Positions 12,064-23,141 of a stretch of DNA of 64,000 bases are shown here, piece by piece. The notes beneath the pieces were generated by a model. The model was not told where the DNA came from. It saw only the letters and a list, made by a program, of their open reading frames with translations, and did not search any database. Numbering within the stretch: position 1 is the stretch's first letter; each line of letters opens with the position of its first letter. Location: the NCBI GenBank assembly GCA_021030915.1, contig JAGEMR010000029.1:62001-126000 (forward strand), written 5' to 3'. The DNA is from Astrothelium macrocarpum. Taxonomy: Eukaryota; Ascomycota; Dothideomycetes; Trypetheliales; Trypetheliaceae. The position numbers and the translations under genes were made by a program.

Positions 12064-15000
12064 ATGGAGCAGCCAAACAAGGAAGCCGCCTTACCTGGGC
12101 CTGTCGACAGCTCTGTCCCAGATGGCCAGACTACTTTACTTCAAGTTGTGCCGGAGGACTCAGAATCATTCGCTATTTCTCCTTCCTTGCTTGATCCCAA
12201 TTTGAGGACAATCCAGGCAGTGCAATCCACTTCACCTTCAGGCACTCAATACCAGTTGAACGCACTGCCGCTACCAGAGCCAATGCCAAAGCACAATGAG
12301 GAGACTGAAAATAAGGAACTCCCGAGAAAGCCATCAGTGCAGATTGAAGGTGACGACGAGGAACCTCCAGAGCCGTCATCATTCGAGAAATCATCAGATC
12401 CAGCTGGAGTATATCGAAATCGCCCGGCTATTTACGATGGATTTGGTGACGTCGGTGCCCGCAAAATGCACAAGTTCCACCTTTATGAGACTTCAACTCG
12501 CTTCTATCTGATTGGTGCCGATGTTCTGGACAGCCAGTACAGGGTGTTGAAAATTGATCGGACAGCGCCACCAGGGCAGCTGAGTGTTGTGGAAGACGAC
12601 ATTACGTATGACAAGAGAGAAATGACACAGCTTTTGAATACTATTGATGATGGTAACAAAGCTTCAGGAGGCATGAAGATGAAGTGCAGCACATGGGGGC
12701 TTTTGGGATTTATTAGATTCACCGAAGCTTACTATATGCTGCTTATAACGAAGCGACAACAGGTCGCTATGATTGGTGGTCATTACATCTATCAGATTGA
12801 AGGCACTGAGCTTGTACCTTTGACTACCGGATCGAGCACTCGATTTGCAAGAGATCGGAATCCAGAAGAAGCTCGTTTCTTGGGAATTCTCAACAACTTG
12901 GACTTATCACGATCATTCTATTTCAGCTATTCCTACAATATTACCCGCACTCTACAGCACAATATCACACTCGAGAGACAGGCAGTCCAGGAGGGAAAGC
13001 CCCATCCAAATGATAATTACAACGACATGTTTGTATGGAACCACTTCCTGCTCTCGGCTGCAGTAGATTCTCTGCAGAACTTATACAACTGGTGCTTACC
13101 AATAATTCATGGATTTATTGATCAGTCGTCTCTTGACATCTTTGGTCGCTCCGTCTATATCACAATCATTGCAAGGCGCTCGAGATTCTTTGCTGGGGCT
13201 CGGTTTCTGAAGCGAGGAGCCAACGATCTAGGCTATGTAGCCAATGATGTTGAGACTGAGCAAATCGTTTCTGAAATGCGGACTACATCGTTCCATGCTC
13301 CTGGGCCACGACTGTATGCCAGTCCAAGTTACACGTCTTATGTTCAACACCGAGGTAGCATTCCCCTTTACTGGACACAAGATAATAGTGGAGTTACTCC
13401 AAAGCCCGATATCGATCTGAACCTACTGGATCCATTCTACCAACCAGCAGCTCTCCATTTCGACAACCTTTTTGAACGATATGGAGCGCCAGTCTTTGCT
13501 ATCAATCTAATAAAAGCACGAGAAAGGAAACCAAGGGAGTCCAAGCTACTTAACGAATATCAGAATGCTCTCAAATATCTCAATCAGTTTTTGCCTACTG
13601 ACAAAAAGATCATCTACAAAGCCTTTGACATGAGTCGCGCTTCAAAGACCCGCGGACAAGACGTGATCGGCACATTGGAGTTGATAGCCGAAGAAGTCAT
13701 CTCAAAGACAGGATTCTTCCACAACGGAGATCAAGTAGAGACAGAGCCACAACTACAAAATGGTATCGCAAGGACGAACTGCATCGACTGTTTGGATCGC
13801 ACCAATGCTGCACAGTTTGTTATTGGGAAGAGGGCACTTGGTCGTCAGCTTCAAGCACTGGGTGTGATCGCAGACGACAATGTGGATTATGATACGGACG
13901 CCGTCAACATCTTCACACACATGTTTCACGACCATGGAGATACCATTGCCATACAATATGGCGGATCTCATTTGGTCAACACCATGGCAACATACCGAAA
14001 AATTGATCACTGGCATAGCCATTCTCGAGACATGGTAGAAAGCTTCAAACGCTACTACCATAATTCCTTTCTAGATGCTCAGCGTCAAGAAGCGTACAAC
14101 CTATTTCTGGGGAATTATATATACACCCATGGGCAACCTATGCTTTGGGATCTTACAACTGACCATTATCTGCATCATGCAGATCCCCGCTTATTTATCA
14201 AGAGGAATCGAAGAGACTACCAGAAATGGTTCACACCTGAACTGCTAGAACCTCGAAAGATGCCTCCCCCTTTGTTAGAATCGAGTCAGGAACTATCTTC
14301 GAAAGGAGTGGGCTTCTACGACGATTATTGGCTAGAGTACTACCGGCCTCTTACCCTGTCTTCCCTCAAGATGATCTATTCTTACAAGATGAACTCTACG
14401 GCAAAATATCTTCCAGGCAAGCCGTCCGAAAATGGCTCAAAATACGACTACAGTCCATTTCGACCCCGCCGCAACACAAATGACATCGAATCACCTGTAA
14501 AGCCGAAAACGCAACGTAAAGGCGTTACAATCGTTGATCCTCATACCGATCCAAATGCAACTCAAAGCCAACTGCACCCTCCCGGCCAAGACCCAGTCGT
14601 AAAGCACAGCATCCTCCGCGATACCCACGCAGCAATCACTCCTCCACCGCTATCTTCTAGCATTTCTGCAAACTTCAAACCAGCTGACAAGAATCTCATG
14701 ACGCAGTGGACCCTAAACCAATTCTATCACAACTCGCTCAATCCTTCCATTACAGCCTCCGAAGCCGAGGAATACGACAGATACGTCGGCCATCCAGTCA
14801 ATATTCCTCTAGTTGTTTCCACTGAGTTCCCTGCCGATGCACATCCGGACTTTGTAGAGTACGTCAATAGTGTTGGCGGACCTATGCTTGACGCCAATAT
14901 CGATGGCATGGTGGATGACGAGCAACTAGCGCATGCGCAGGGAAAGAACTGGGAAGTGAGCGAGGAGGATGTAAAGTACTATGAGGATTTCCTTGTCGTA

Positions 15001-15126
15001 CATGATGATCCGTTGACGGTCACCGAGGAAGATGGCAGCAAGAAGAGGTACAAAGCGTATAAACAGTGGCTGAGGGGGAAGAGCTTGTTCAAGCAGAGCA
15101 AGGTGGATCCGGAGTATAAGCCCTGA
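12064..15126 (+). CDS. FIG4: Fig4, Sac-domain phosphoinositide 5-phosphatase
   Basis: Single-exon gene for 1020 residues. Fig4 dephosphorylates PI(3,5)P2 and, with Vac14, also supports its synthesis by Fab1 on vacuole membranes. A disordered leader of about 120 residues precedes the Sac domain, whose start is marked by MHKFHLYETSTRFYLIG and KMKCSTWGLLGFIRFTEAYY. The catalytic CX5R motif is CIDCLDRTN with Cys573 and Arg579. LYWTQDNSGVTPKPDID and YGGSHLVNTMATYRKI are further family signatures. The C-terminal region (LLESSQELSSKGVGFYDDYW and beyond) matches the Fig4-specific tail. It is convergent with the CCA1-TTI2 gene, with only 41 bases between the stop codons. Very confident. Confidence 0.95.
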   Translation: MEQPNKEAALPGPVDSSVPDGQTTLLQVVPEDSESFAISPSLLDPNLRTIQAVQSTSPSGTQYQLNALPLPEPMPKHNEETENKELPRKPSVQIEGDDEEPPEPSSFEKSSDPAGVYRNRPAIYDGFGDVGARKMHKFHLYETSTRFYLIGADVLDSQYRVLKIDRTAPPGQLSVVEDDITYDKREMTQLLNTIDDGNKASGGMKMKCSTWGLLGFIRFTEAYYMLLITKRQQVAMIGGHYIYQIEGTELVPLTTGSSTRFARDRNPEEARFLGILNNLDLSRSFYFSYSYNITRTLQHNITLERQAVQEGKPHPNDNYNDMFVWNHFLLSAAVDSLQNLYNWCLPIIHGFIDQSSLDIFGRSVYITIIARRSRFFAGARFLKRGANDLGYVANDVETEQIVSEMRTTSFHAPGPRLYASPSYTSYVQHRGSIPLYWTQDNSGVTPKPDIDLNLLDPFYQPAALHFDNLFERYGAPVFAINLIKARERKPRESKLLNEYQNALKYLNQFLPTDKKIIYKAFDMSRASKTRGQDVIGTLELIAEEVISKTGFFHNGDQVETEPQLQNGIARTNCIDCLDRTNAAQFVIGKRALGRQLQALGVIADDNVDYDTDAVNIFTHMFHDHGDTIAIQYGGSHLVNTMATYRKIDHWHSHSRDMVESFKRYYHNSFLDAQRQEAYNLFLGNYIYTHGQPMLWDLTTDHYLHHADPRLFIKRNRRDYQKWFTPELLEPRKMPPPLLESSQELSSKGVGFYDDYWLEYYRPLTLSSLKMIYSYKMNSTAKYLPGKPSENGSKYDYSPFRPRRNTNDIESPVKPKTQRKGVTIVDPHTDPNATQSQLHPPGQDPVVKHSILRDTHAAITPPPLSSSISANFKPADKNLMTQWTLNQFYHNSLNPSITASEAEEYDRYVGHPVNIPLVVSTEFPADAHPDFVEYVNSVGGPMLDANIDGMVDDEQLAHAQGKNWEVSEEDVKYYEDFLVVHDDPLTVTEEDGSKKRYKAYKQWLRGKSLFKQSKVDPEYKP

Positions 15127-15167
15127 TGGTAATTTGGAGAACCATCCGTACAACATAGGCTTCATCT

Positions 15168-18100
15168 TCACTCCTTGATCGAGTCGTTGATGGACGGGGC
15201 CTTAAAAAGGCGCTCCAGTCTTTTATCGGCGCCCACGAGCTGCTGGAAATCATTGTCTATGTCGATCTCCTGTTTTACAGCTGCGGCGAGAATCTGGACC
15301 GTATTCTGGAGTTCTTCCTCAACAGCCAGCAACTTTTTATTAGACCGATCTTCATCGGCAAGTCTTAGCCAGCAGAGCGATATGCCTTTCAGGATTTCTG
15401 CCCGCCAAAATGCCATGCGTGGCCAGCAGTTCAACATCACAGTCTGCAGTGCTTTCGTTGCAGCGACGAGCAAAGGTGGATACGCAGGTCCGAAGGGATT
15501 CGACAAGACATTCGTGATTAATGGAAGAACGTCTTTCAAGTGCTTTACAAATTCAATTTTGAGCTCTTGAATAAGGGGAATCAGCTGTATGAACAGCGTT
15601 TCAGCCACGCGAACATGATCACTGGCATGTGCGAAGCCAGACAGAATACCTTGGCGGACCAGTGTGTCGAGAAAATGGATTTTTGATTCTTTAGGTGTCT
15701 TTCGTAATCGATTACTCGAAGTTTGATTTTGAGATTTGCGATTCGTATTAGTCCCAGATGGACTTTCTGCGTATCTTATTTTAGATAGAGTGAGGAGTGT
15801 CGGGAAGGCAGCAGATAGCAACCCGATCGATTCGTCTTCGGGGGTTAGAGTAGGAAGATAAGATAGACAAGGCATCACGGCTTCTTCGATGACGTCCCCT
15901 AGTCCAGTGCGGGCTAGAAGATGAGGCGGTGTACTGTCAAGAAGCAATTTCAACATGAAACAACCTCGTGCTTTCATGCCAAGATCAATATCGTCCACAA
16001 TCGTAAGCAAAGGAGGTACCAGCAAGCCCCAATTCTTCTCTACTGTGTTTGCATCTGGCAAACTATGTAATACCCATTCTAGCAAATCAAGCGCATAAGA
16101 CTCTTGTCCCTTCCATGGCCTTGTCTGGCTTTCATCCTCCATGAGATCTCCGATCCTACTTGGAAGCGCTTCCGTGGTGCGCTTACGTCCCTGCGGCGTG
16201 ATGGACGTTGGGTGCTGCGTCTTTGCGAAGAGAGGACGAATGGTAAGCCGAAGGAAATGGTGTATGAGATCTTTGGTAAGCTCACCCTTTTTCTGCTCGT
16301 GGCGCTCCTGACTCAGACGTACTTGCTCAATAGCTTCCTTTGGGTCTGTCTTGTCGGGATTACGCAATTGCCAGGCCATGACGACGTCAAGTGCTGATTT
16401 CATCCATGGTCCTGGTTTGATGGACAATGCGCTGGCGAGTGTTTTCCCATCAATGAGTGGTTTGAGCGCGTATGCATCATACAAGCCCCGGGTCTTAATC
16501 TCTACAAGAAACAGTGCATAATCATTGAGGATTCCTGTGGAGTTTAGTTCAATTTCCTCAGCATGGTCATAAATTACTTACTCTCTTGATTGCCCGGCTC
16601 AGCTGAAATTTCGGCCAACATTGCCCACAAGACCTGACTCCTCCAAGAAGCACCCCAAGATCGAATCGCCATGCCCAAAACATCTCGCGCCATTGGATCC
16701 TCGCCCTCAATATGTCGGTGGGGGTATTTCTTCTTCGTAACAAAACGATCCTTTGATTGAACAATTTGTTCTGTATTTCGGACAGCAGCATGGATGACAT
16801 CACATACTTTATTGGTTGCTTTGATGCCTTCTCGTGCCACTGACACAGGCATGGGTAGTGGTGCCTTGCCCTTTTTTGAAGACTCTGGTGGAGGTGCGTC
16901 GATCCAGGGAATGTGTGCAGCAAGTAGTAGGGCCAAATACTTCTCTTCAGCATTCTGAACCACGGTCTCCCCAATGATTCCAAACGGTTCTTCTTGTTGT
17001 GGCTGTAGGATAGTTTCCAGTATCTTGTACGAAGGCTGCAACCGCTCGACTTCAGGAGTGTAAGAAATCTCGTGTGTTGGATCGGTAAAGATGGTCGAGT
17101 AGAGACCAAGTCGTTCAATGAGCGACAGTGCGAGATAAGGACGAGGCCCTGCACATTGAATCAGTCATGTATTTTTTTAAGTTTGAAACATCGTACCATT
17201 GAGCATCTTCTCAACTTCAGTACCAACCCGTTCGCGACTTATCTTTGCTCGCAAAGCTTCTTTGATGCTGGCTTCTCCCATGCAGCTTTCCGCCTCTGGA
17301 TCGATAGTATAGCCAAGTCTCGTCGCAAATCGTATCAATCTCAGGACTCTCAACGGGTCATCTTTGAAGGTTTGGTATGGCTCAAGAGGGGTGCGGATGA
17401 GATTTTTGGCCATGTCACCAAATCCTTTATCCGTAAAATCCTCTACCTCTGATGTGTTAAGATTGTAGAAAAGCGCATTTACGGTAGCATCACGTCGAAG
17501 AGCGTCCTCCTCTGGGGTACCGAATTCCATCTGAGGATTGCGGCTGTCTTCAGTGTATGTTTCTTTTCGGAGGTTTACAAAGTCAATATCTAGACCAAGG
17601 ACTTTCGTCGTCACGGTCTCTAGATGCTTTGACTTTTCGGGATTTGCTTCAATCTTGTGGAGGCCACCAACAACTTTACTCTTGTCTCCAGCGCCTGCCT
17701 TGGCAGATTGGGCATCCGAGGAAGCAACTCCTTGCAGACCGTACTTCTCTGGATTGCCAGGCATCTCCAGATATTCTTTCATTCTGAGGCCGAACTGGTA
17801 GCCGGTCATCTTGTTGATGGCTACGTCAATGTCATGGCTTGTAACTCCCAGAAATTTGTCCCGAACCCAACCGCCAGTAAATCTCAAAATGAGCTTTGAC
17901 TTGGCCAGATCTTCCGGAAGGTTCACATTGTTATCTGTCTTGCCCTCTTGAGGGAATGCGTCAATGTAAGCAGCAACATCAAGAAGGAGCTGGCGCAGAG
18001 TACTCTCAGTGTCTGTGAGCTCGATGACCTTATGCTGCTTATGGGCCGACATTGTATTTTGGGGTATTTGAGACAGCGAGTTTGCGTCTGGCACAGAGCT

Positions 18101-18280
18101 AAGTCTCCGCCTTTTTGGGCTTGGTGAGTCACCCAATTTCTGCGTGGACATGTGGAGTGTGTTCATATAGCGCAAGATACATGGAGAAGCTGGCGAAACA
18201 CGAGGCAGTAAAATATGTGATAGAGGTAGTGAGTTTGGTCTGTGATTCTTGACTAGCTTGCTTCGAAACACGTTTATCAT
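15168..18280 (-). CDS. CCA1/TTI2: Fused tRNA CCA-adding enzyme and Tti2
   Basis: One reading frame of 1005 residues in exons 18280-17197, 17148-16582 and 16534-15168. Residues 1 to about 625 are a class II CCA-adding tRNA nucleotidyltransferase: LRFTGGWVRDKFLG (136-141 core), DID 150-152 for metal binding, RRDATVNALFYN, and DDPLRVLRLIRFATRLGY. Its C-terminal GLYDAYALKPLIDGK and KPGPWMKSALDVVMAWQLRNP lie in exon 3. The same exon runs on without a stop into a HEAT-like Tti2 segment (about 640-1005) with RPLFAKTQHPTSITPQGRKR, LLVPPLLTIVDD and MPCLSYLPTLTPEDES. Tti2 belongs to the Tel2-Tti1-Tti2 complex that matures PIKK kinases. In-frame Met codons at 1, 39, 44 and 77, with a basic leader, could allow mitochondrial and nuclear/cytosolic forms as in yeast Cca1. 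Domain calls are firm; a single translated product is inferred. Confidence 0.88.
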
Positions 18281-18534
18281 TCGTTTGTTCGCAAATTGTT
18301 TGTGCTAGAGAAAATTTATTGAATTACACGCGTTTGCTTATTGGCGGTTGAAAGGCGTCGGAGAAAGTGCAGCTCCGTCTTCAGCCTTTGACGTCGCCGT
18401 GCTCCTAATAGAAAATAACAATCTTGAAATTCTGATCATTTCGAATACGCCATATTCTTGATCTTAGTCGATCGCATCCTGGCCCTCATGTTCACAAGGG
18501 GTCAACCGACTTCTTTCAAGCACGTCTGCGTGAG

Positions 18535-20977
18535 TTGTGGGCTTCCATGACCTCTGAACATGATACCGACCCGCTCAGATCGCCGAGATACTCTGAATCC
18601 GACGAGTCCATTGTGCTGCCCAAGACCAGGAATTCGATACTGAGAAACTCTTCGCCCGCATCTTCGACAGCAAGTCTACCCTATCGCCGATCCAATGCCT
18701 CCCTCTCTGCCCTTTTTGCCTCAACCTCTACACTTCCAATCTCGGATTCAGCTTCAAACAGCACAGGTACACCTACGGTCGGCCTTGTAGGAGGCTCTGT
18801 CTTCTCACCTGGTACGACCGATGGCATTAGCCAACCTGCGAAACCTCTTCCTCTTACTCCAGATGATCCAAGGAACATAATTGCACAAGCTTTCGTACCT
18901 CATGTTGCTGTTCTTGCTTCAACCGAGGTGGATGAGCTTGTAGTTCAGAAAGGCTTCCCGGAAGGACTTCTACAGCTGCTCAGACCATACGGGGAAAAAT
19001 TGAGTGGGAAGGTGACAGTACGTGATAGTAATGCATCGAGCAGACAGCTGGAGGATTTCGGAATTCGATTCAAGGGGTTCCGCGACGGATTAGAGCCACC
19101 TCGTCTTACTGCGCCCCTTGCTGGCACACGGCAAAAATCAAATGGAAATGGTCTTTCGGATCTTACGGTTGGAGCGGCTCCTGCTAGAATGCGCACTGGA
19201 GGAGATGTATCCCAAATCGAAGAATTGGTTGACCGTCATCTCCTCTTTGCGGAATCGCAACCTACTCAACCCACAACAGACTATATTAGCTTTAAAACTT
19301 CCGGCTCTGGAAACCTGAGTAGCCCTTCGCGTTTTTACACCCTTTATCTACGGAGGCTTTTGTCTGGTCTGCCAATGACGCCCCACGAAACGTTTTCACA
19401 TCCAGTCGCTTGTATTATTGCTATCTCATCCCGCACTCCTTCGCCGATCGAAGAATTGCGGCGGCTGTACACGAGTACTAATTCTGGAGATCATAGACTA
19501 CCCCAATGGGTTAATAATGAATATTTACGATATTACGTTCTTGTACATGACGAAGAGAATGACGACATGGCCAGATCACAAGCGCTTTTCGAACAGATGA
19601 AAAGACATTTTGGCCTGCACTGCCATTTGCTTCGCTTGAGGTCGAGTCAGTGCCTGCCTTCAGACGACGACAGTCGAAGACTGCCGTCGTGCAACTGGGT
19701 CTCTGCTACAGAGGAACTAGCAGAGATCCAGAGAAGAGGTCTAACAAACCCCGATCACGCATAAAGATTTTCTTACTAATTGAAAAACAGAGGATTGTGA
19801 GGACGATGAGGACCCTACACCATGCTTGTTTGAATCCGATGCCCAGGCTATCCGATCGCTTGTGCGTGAAATGGTGACACAGTCGATTGTTCCCATGATG
19901 GAACGGCAATCTGCTGCTTGGAACGATCAAGTTGCGTCTCGTAGAAGAGGCCTGAGCGGTCGTTTCATGTCACTATCCAAACGCCTTACCACATTTGGCC
20001 CGGGCTCGCGTAATTCGAGTGGTCCTCTGGGTGGAACTGGAGGAGGCAATAATTATGACTCTTTACAGGGCTTTTACAGACCCGATGCCCCAGAGGCGAT
20101 CATGCGCAAACTTGGGGATTACGCATTCATCCTTCGTGACTACAAACTTGCCTACAGTACCTACGATCTTCTTCGATCGGACTATAGCAACGACAAAGCC
20201 TGGAGGTACTATGCAGGAGCAAATGAGATGACTGCCATTAGCCTGTTGATCAGCAATCAGGCACTGACGACAAGAATGCGAACCGATGGCATCGATCAGG
20301 CCTTGGAAACTGCCTGTTATTCTTACACTACTCGCTGTGGCGCTCCGTACAATGCTCTCCGGGCCCTAGCTCTTGGTCTGGAGCTTCTGAAGCTGCGTGA
20401 GGCTTCTGCGGCAGATGACGGAGCCAGATGGGCGAGCCGGATTCTAGAAAATCGGCTAGTTGGCCCAGTCGGCAATGCGCTCTTCACTGAAAGGGTTGCA
20501 GCCTGCTTCGAGGGTCGCATTGGCTTTGGATCGTACCACTGGGGCTCTCGTCAGAGAAAAGCTGCGTTGTGGGCTGTGTTGGCAACAGAGAATTGGTTGA
20601 CAATGGACAAAGCCGTCCAAGCTGAAAAATGTCTTGACGAAGCCGGTCGGCTTTACGACGCGCACAGTGATGGTGAATCAACTATTTCGTTTGAAGGAAT
20701 GCAAAGATTCATCAATGAGCTGAAGCGTGCCGTCAAAGCTAGTCAGCTGGCAAATGCAGAGAGTCAAGGCGACGAAGAGCAGGCTACAGAGGACGATCTT
20801 CTCATCGAAACAGCGACTGAAGAAGTGAACCTGACCCCACGAGTTCACAGGAAAAGCCTGGTAGGGGCCGCTGTTCCGCCACTGACGAGTTTCGATAATG
20901 GACCGCTTAGTCCACTAGCTCCGTCAAGAGTGCCCTTTGGAGAACAAAATTCGCTTCGGGATGATAATTTTGAATGA
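18535..20977 (+). CDS. TRS85: TRAPPIII-specific subunit Trs85/TRAPPC8
   Basis: Predicted subunit of TRAPPIII, the exchange-factor complex for Ypt1/Rab1 in autophagy and Golgi traffic. It has 796 residues in exons 18535-19738 and 19791-20977. After a Ser-rich leader come NIIAQAFVPHVAVLASTEVDELV, GFPEGLLQLLRPYGEKL, LYLRRLLSGLPMTPHETFSHPVACI and the post-intron CLFESDAQAIRSLVREMVTQSIVPMMER, which are typical of Trs85 (longer runs are shown here only by their key segments). Later segments DYAFILRDYKLAYSTYDLLR and RWASRILENRL follow the family. The C-terminus is short compared with human TRAPPC8, as usual in fungi. The start could also be Met5. It is divergent from CCA1-TTI2, sharing a promoter of about 250 bases. 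Confidence 0.88.
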
Positions 20978-21304
20978 GCTAATGTGTGGCGTCAGCATTA
21001 TCTGTGGAAGATGCTTCCATCGTGGAGCTTCCACATATCTTAGCAAGGTAGCGAGGCGTTGTACGGGTCCTGGTTGGTCAGAGGCTGATGCATTTCTGGA
21101 GCAATTTTAGACTCTTGAGCTAGCTGTATTATCTTCTAATAGATTCATAATCCAAGTATCGAATTACTTCATTTGTACAATCACGTAGATAATGACGTTG
21201 TCTTCTTTTGCATTTAACGCGTTGTGTCGCGTGGGGCAGCAAATCTAGCAACACGTGAAATCCACGATAACTCCTCCGCTTTGCTCTCTACTTGCTCAGA
21301 CATA
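20978..21304. other. Intergenic, no gene seen
   Basis: This 327-base stretch separates TRS85 and CHM7, read in the same direction. It contains a short inverted repeat around gatgcttccatcgtggagcttccac (21011 onward) that could form part of the TRS85 3' end. No gene is seen. Confidence 0.4.
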
Positions 21305-22992
21305 ATGACGGAACTTCTACAATTTATACTCGATCATGAAAATGCTTTTCAAAGGTAATCCATCACAGCTAGACATTCCTGCAAGTCGCTAATTAAGTGA
21401 ATCAGCACCAGCCGCCTCGCATCTCTGTACTCAGATTTCCGGCTGCAGGCAAACACAAACCCTGACGGATACAATGCGAATATCTCAGCATGGCAAAAAG
21501 CCTTGACACATGCTGCGCGAGCCGGACTTATATCAGCTCAAGCGGGATCGCGAGGTCTGTTGACCATTCCCACTGGCGAGGAGCTTGTCCGATCTCTTGA
21601 ATCAAAACAATATGGACGACCCATAGCGCTGGGAAGCGTCATCGTAAGTGCGTCTACAAGATTATCAAGAACAGTTATGAGGAATCAAGACTAATTCCAA
21701 GTAGCATGATTCGGTAGAAAAGAAGGCGCTAATACCTCTTGATGACTTTCTGTCGTCAACCACAAGCATATACAACAAGAGTTGGATCATAACACCAAAA
21801 CAAGTCATTACATGGATGCTCCGACAAGTCGGCATCACGGGAGCATCAGCAGGAGACACGCTTGCCGTAGGCCAATTCGTCTCGGTCGCAAATGTCGAAG
21901 TACGCTTTCCTCCTCCCCACCAACGCATCCCAACGACTCTCCTTCCCCTTCCCCTCTTCCTCCCAAAACCTAACTTCTTCCCCACAGGCCGCCGCAGATG
22001 CCATCCTCCGCACCCAATCCAACTACATCACCACTCCCACTTCCAGCATCTACTCCCTCACCACCTTCACCAGCACCTTCGCCCACGTCCTCACCCCTCC
22101 CTCCCAGCACAACCTCTCACCCACCGACATCGCCATCCTCCTCACGCACCTCACCCGCGACCGATCCTCCCTGACCTATGACCACGCGACACAAACCATC
22201 AAATTCAAATCCTCCCCCCTCGACCCCACCGAACCCCCTCCACCAATCACCCACGCAGACACCACGCTCGCCTCGCTCACCACGCTCGCAGCGTCCCTGC
22301 GCCCACAGATCGCGACACTACAAGTGCGCGCCGAAGCGCTGCACCTCGAGGCACGCAGCGCGGTCGCAAAGGGCTCGGTGGCTCGCGCGAAGAGCGCGCT
22401 GCGGCGGAAGCGCGGGGTCGAGGGCGCTATGGCGCAGCGGGAAGACGCGCTAGCGCAGGTGGAGGAGGCTGTGGCCGCGATCGAGACCGCGCGAGGGAAC
22501 GTGGAGATTGTGTCCGGGATGCGGGATGCCGCGGCGGTGATGCGGGGGTTGCATGGCGAGGTCGGGGGCGTGGAGGGGGTGGAGAGGGTGGTGGAGCGGT
22601 GGCGGGAGGAGGTGGAGGGCGTGGAGGAGGTGAGTGGGGTGTTGGCTGGGGTGGGGGCGGAGGCGGTGGAGGAGGGGGAGGTGGAGGGGGAGTTGGAGAG
22701 GATGGAGAGGGAGGAGAGGGAGAAGGTGGTGGTGAGGGAGGCGGAGGTGACGAGGAGGAGGTTGGAGGAGCTGGAGGAGGCGGAGAGGAGGAGGGAGGTG
22801 GAGCTGAAGGAGACGGAGAGGAGCGAGGTGGAGAAGGGCAAGGAGGGAGCTGGGATGGTGAGTGGAGGGGAGGAGCCGAGGGAGGAGACGCCGGTGCGAG
22901 AGGCGACGAAGGAAGTGCGGGATTTGTCGATCGACCAGAATGGACAAGGAACGAGCGAATCAGAGACGGTTATGGCAGAACCGGCAGAGTAA
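21305..22992 (+). CDS. CHM7: Chm7/CHMP7-like ESCRT-III protein
   Basis: Snf7-family protein of about 493 residues that in yeast and animals recruits ESCRT-III to the inner nuclear membrane for envelope sealing and pore surveillance. Exons are 21305-21354, 21412-21643, 21705-21899 and 21988-22992; the second exon could start six bases earlier at 21406. The N-terminal part has LASLYSDFRLQANTNPDGY, ISAWQKALTHAARAGLIS, SWIITPKQVITWMLRQ and GQFVSVANVE. The C-terminal part is a long charged coiled coil starting at THADTTLASLTTLAASLRPQ, with ALRRKRGVEGAMAQREDAL, then a very Glu/Arg-rich tail. Exon 4 is much more GC-rich than its neighbours, C-rich at first and then almost purely purine on the coding strand. 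It is convergent with RAD18, 149 bases apart. Confidence 0.82.
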
Positions 22993-23141
22993 TATTTATG
23001 GTTACGACGATCGACGACTCGAGATTTTGTGCATGGCTTGTGCCGGTTCGAATATGGACATTAACAAGCTATGTACACTCCAAGACATTGAACGTTATCA
23101 TGACACATCAAAAGATTAAAGATCAACGAACATGCCTTTGC

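Noticed and set aside
22176..22947. Long minus-strand frames opposite CHM7 exon 4 (221 and 165 codons) and a Gly-rich plus-strand frame at 22599-23240
   Set aside because: They are low-complexity shadows of the GGAGG-rich coding strand; the CHM7 frame has family motifs and they do not.
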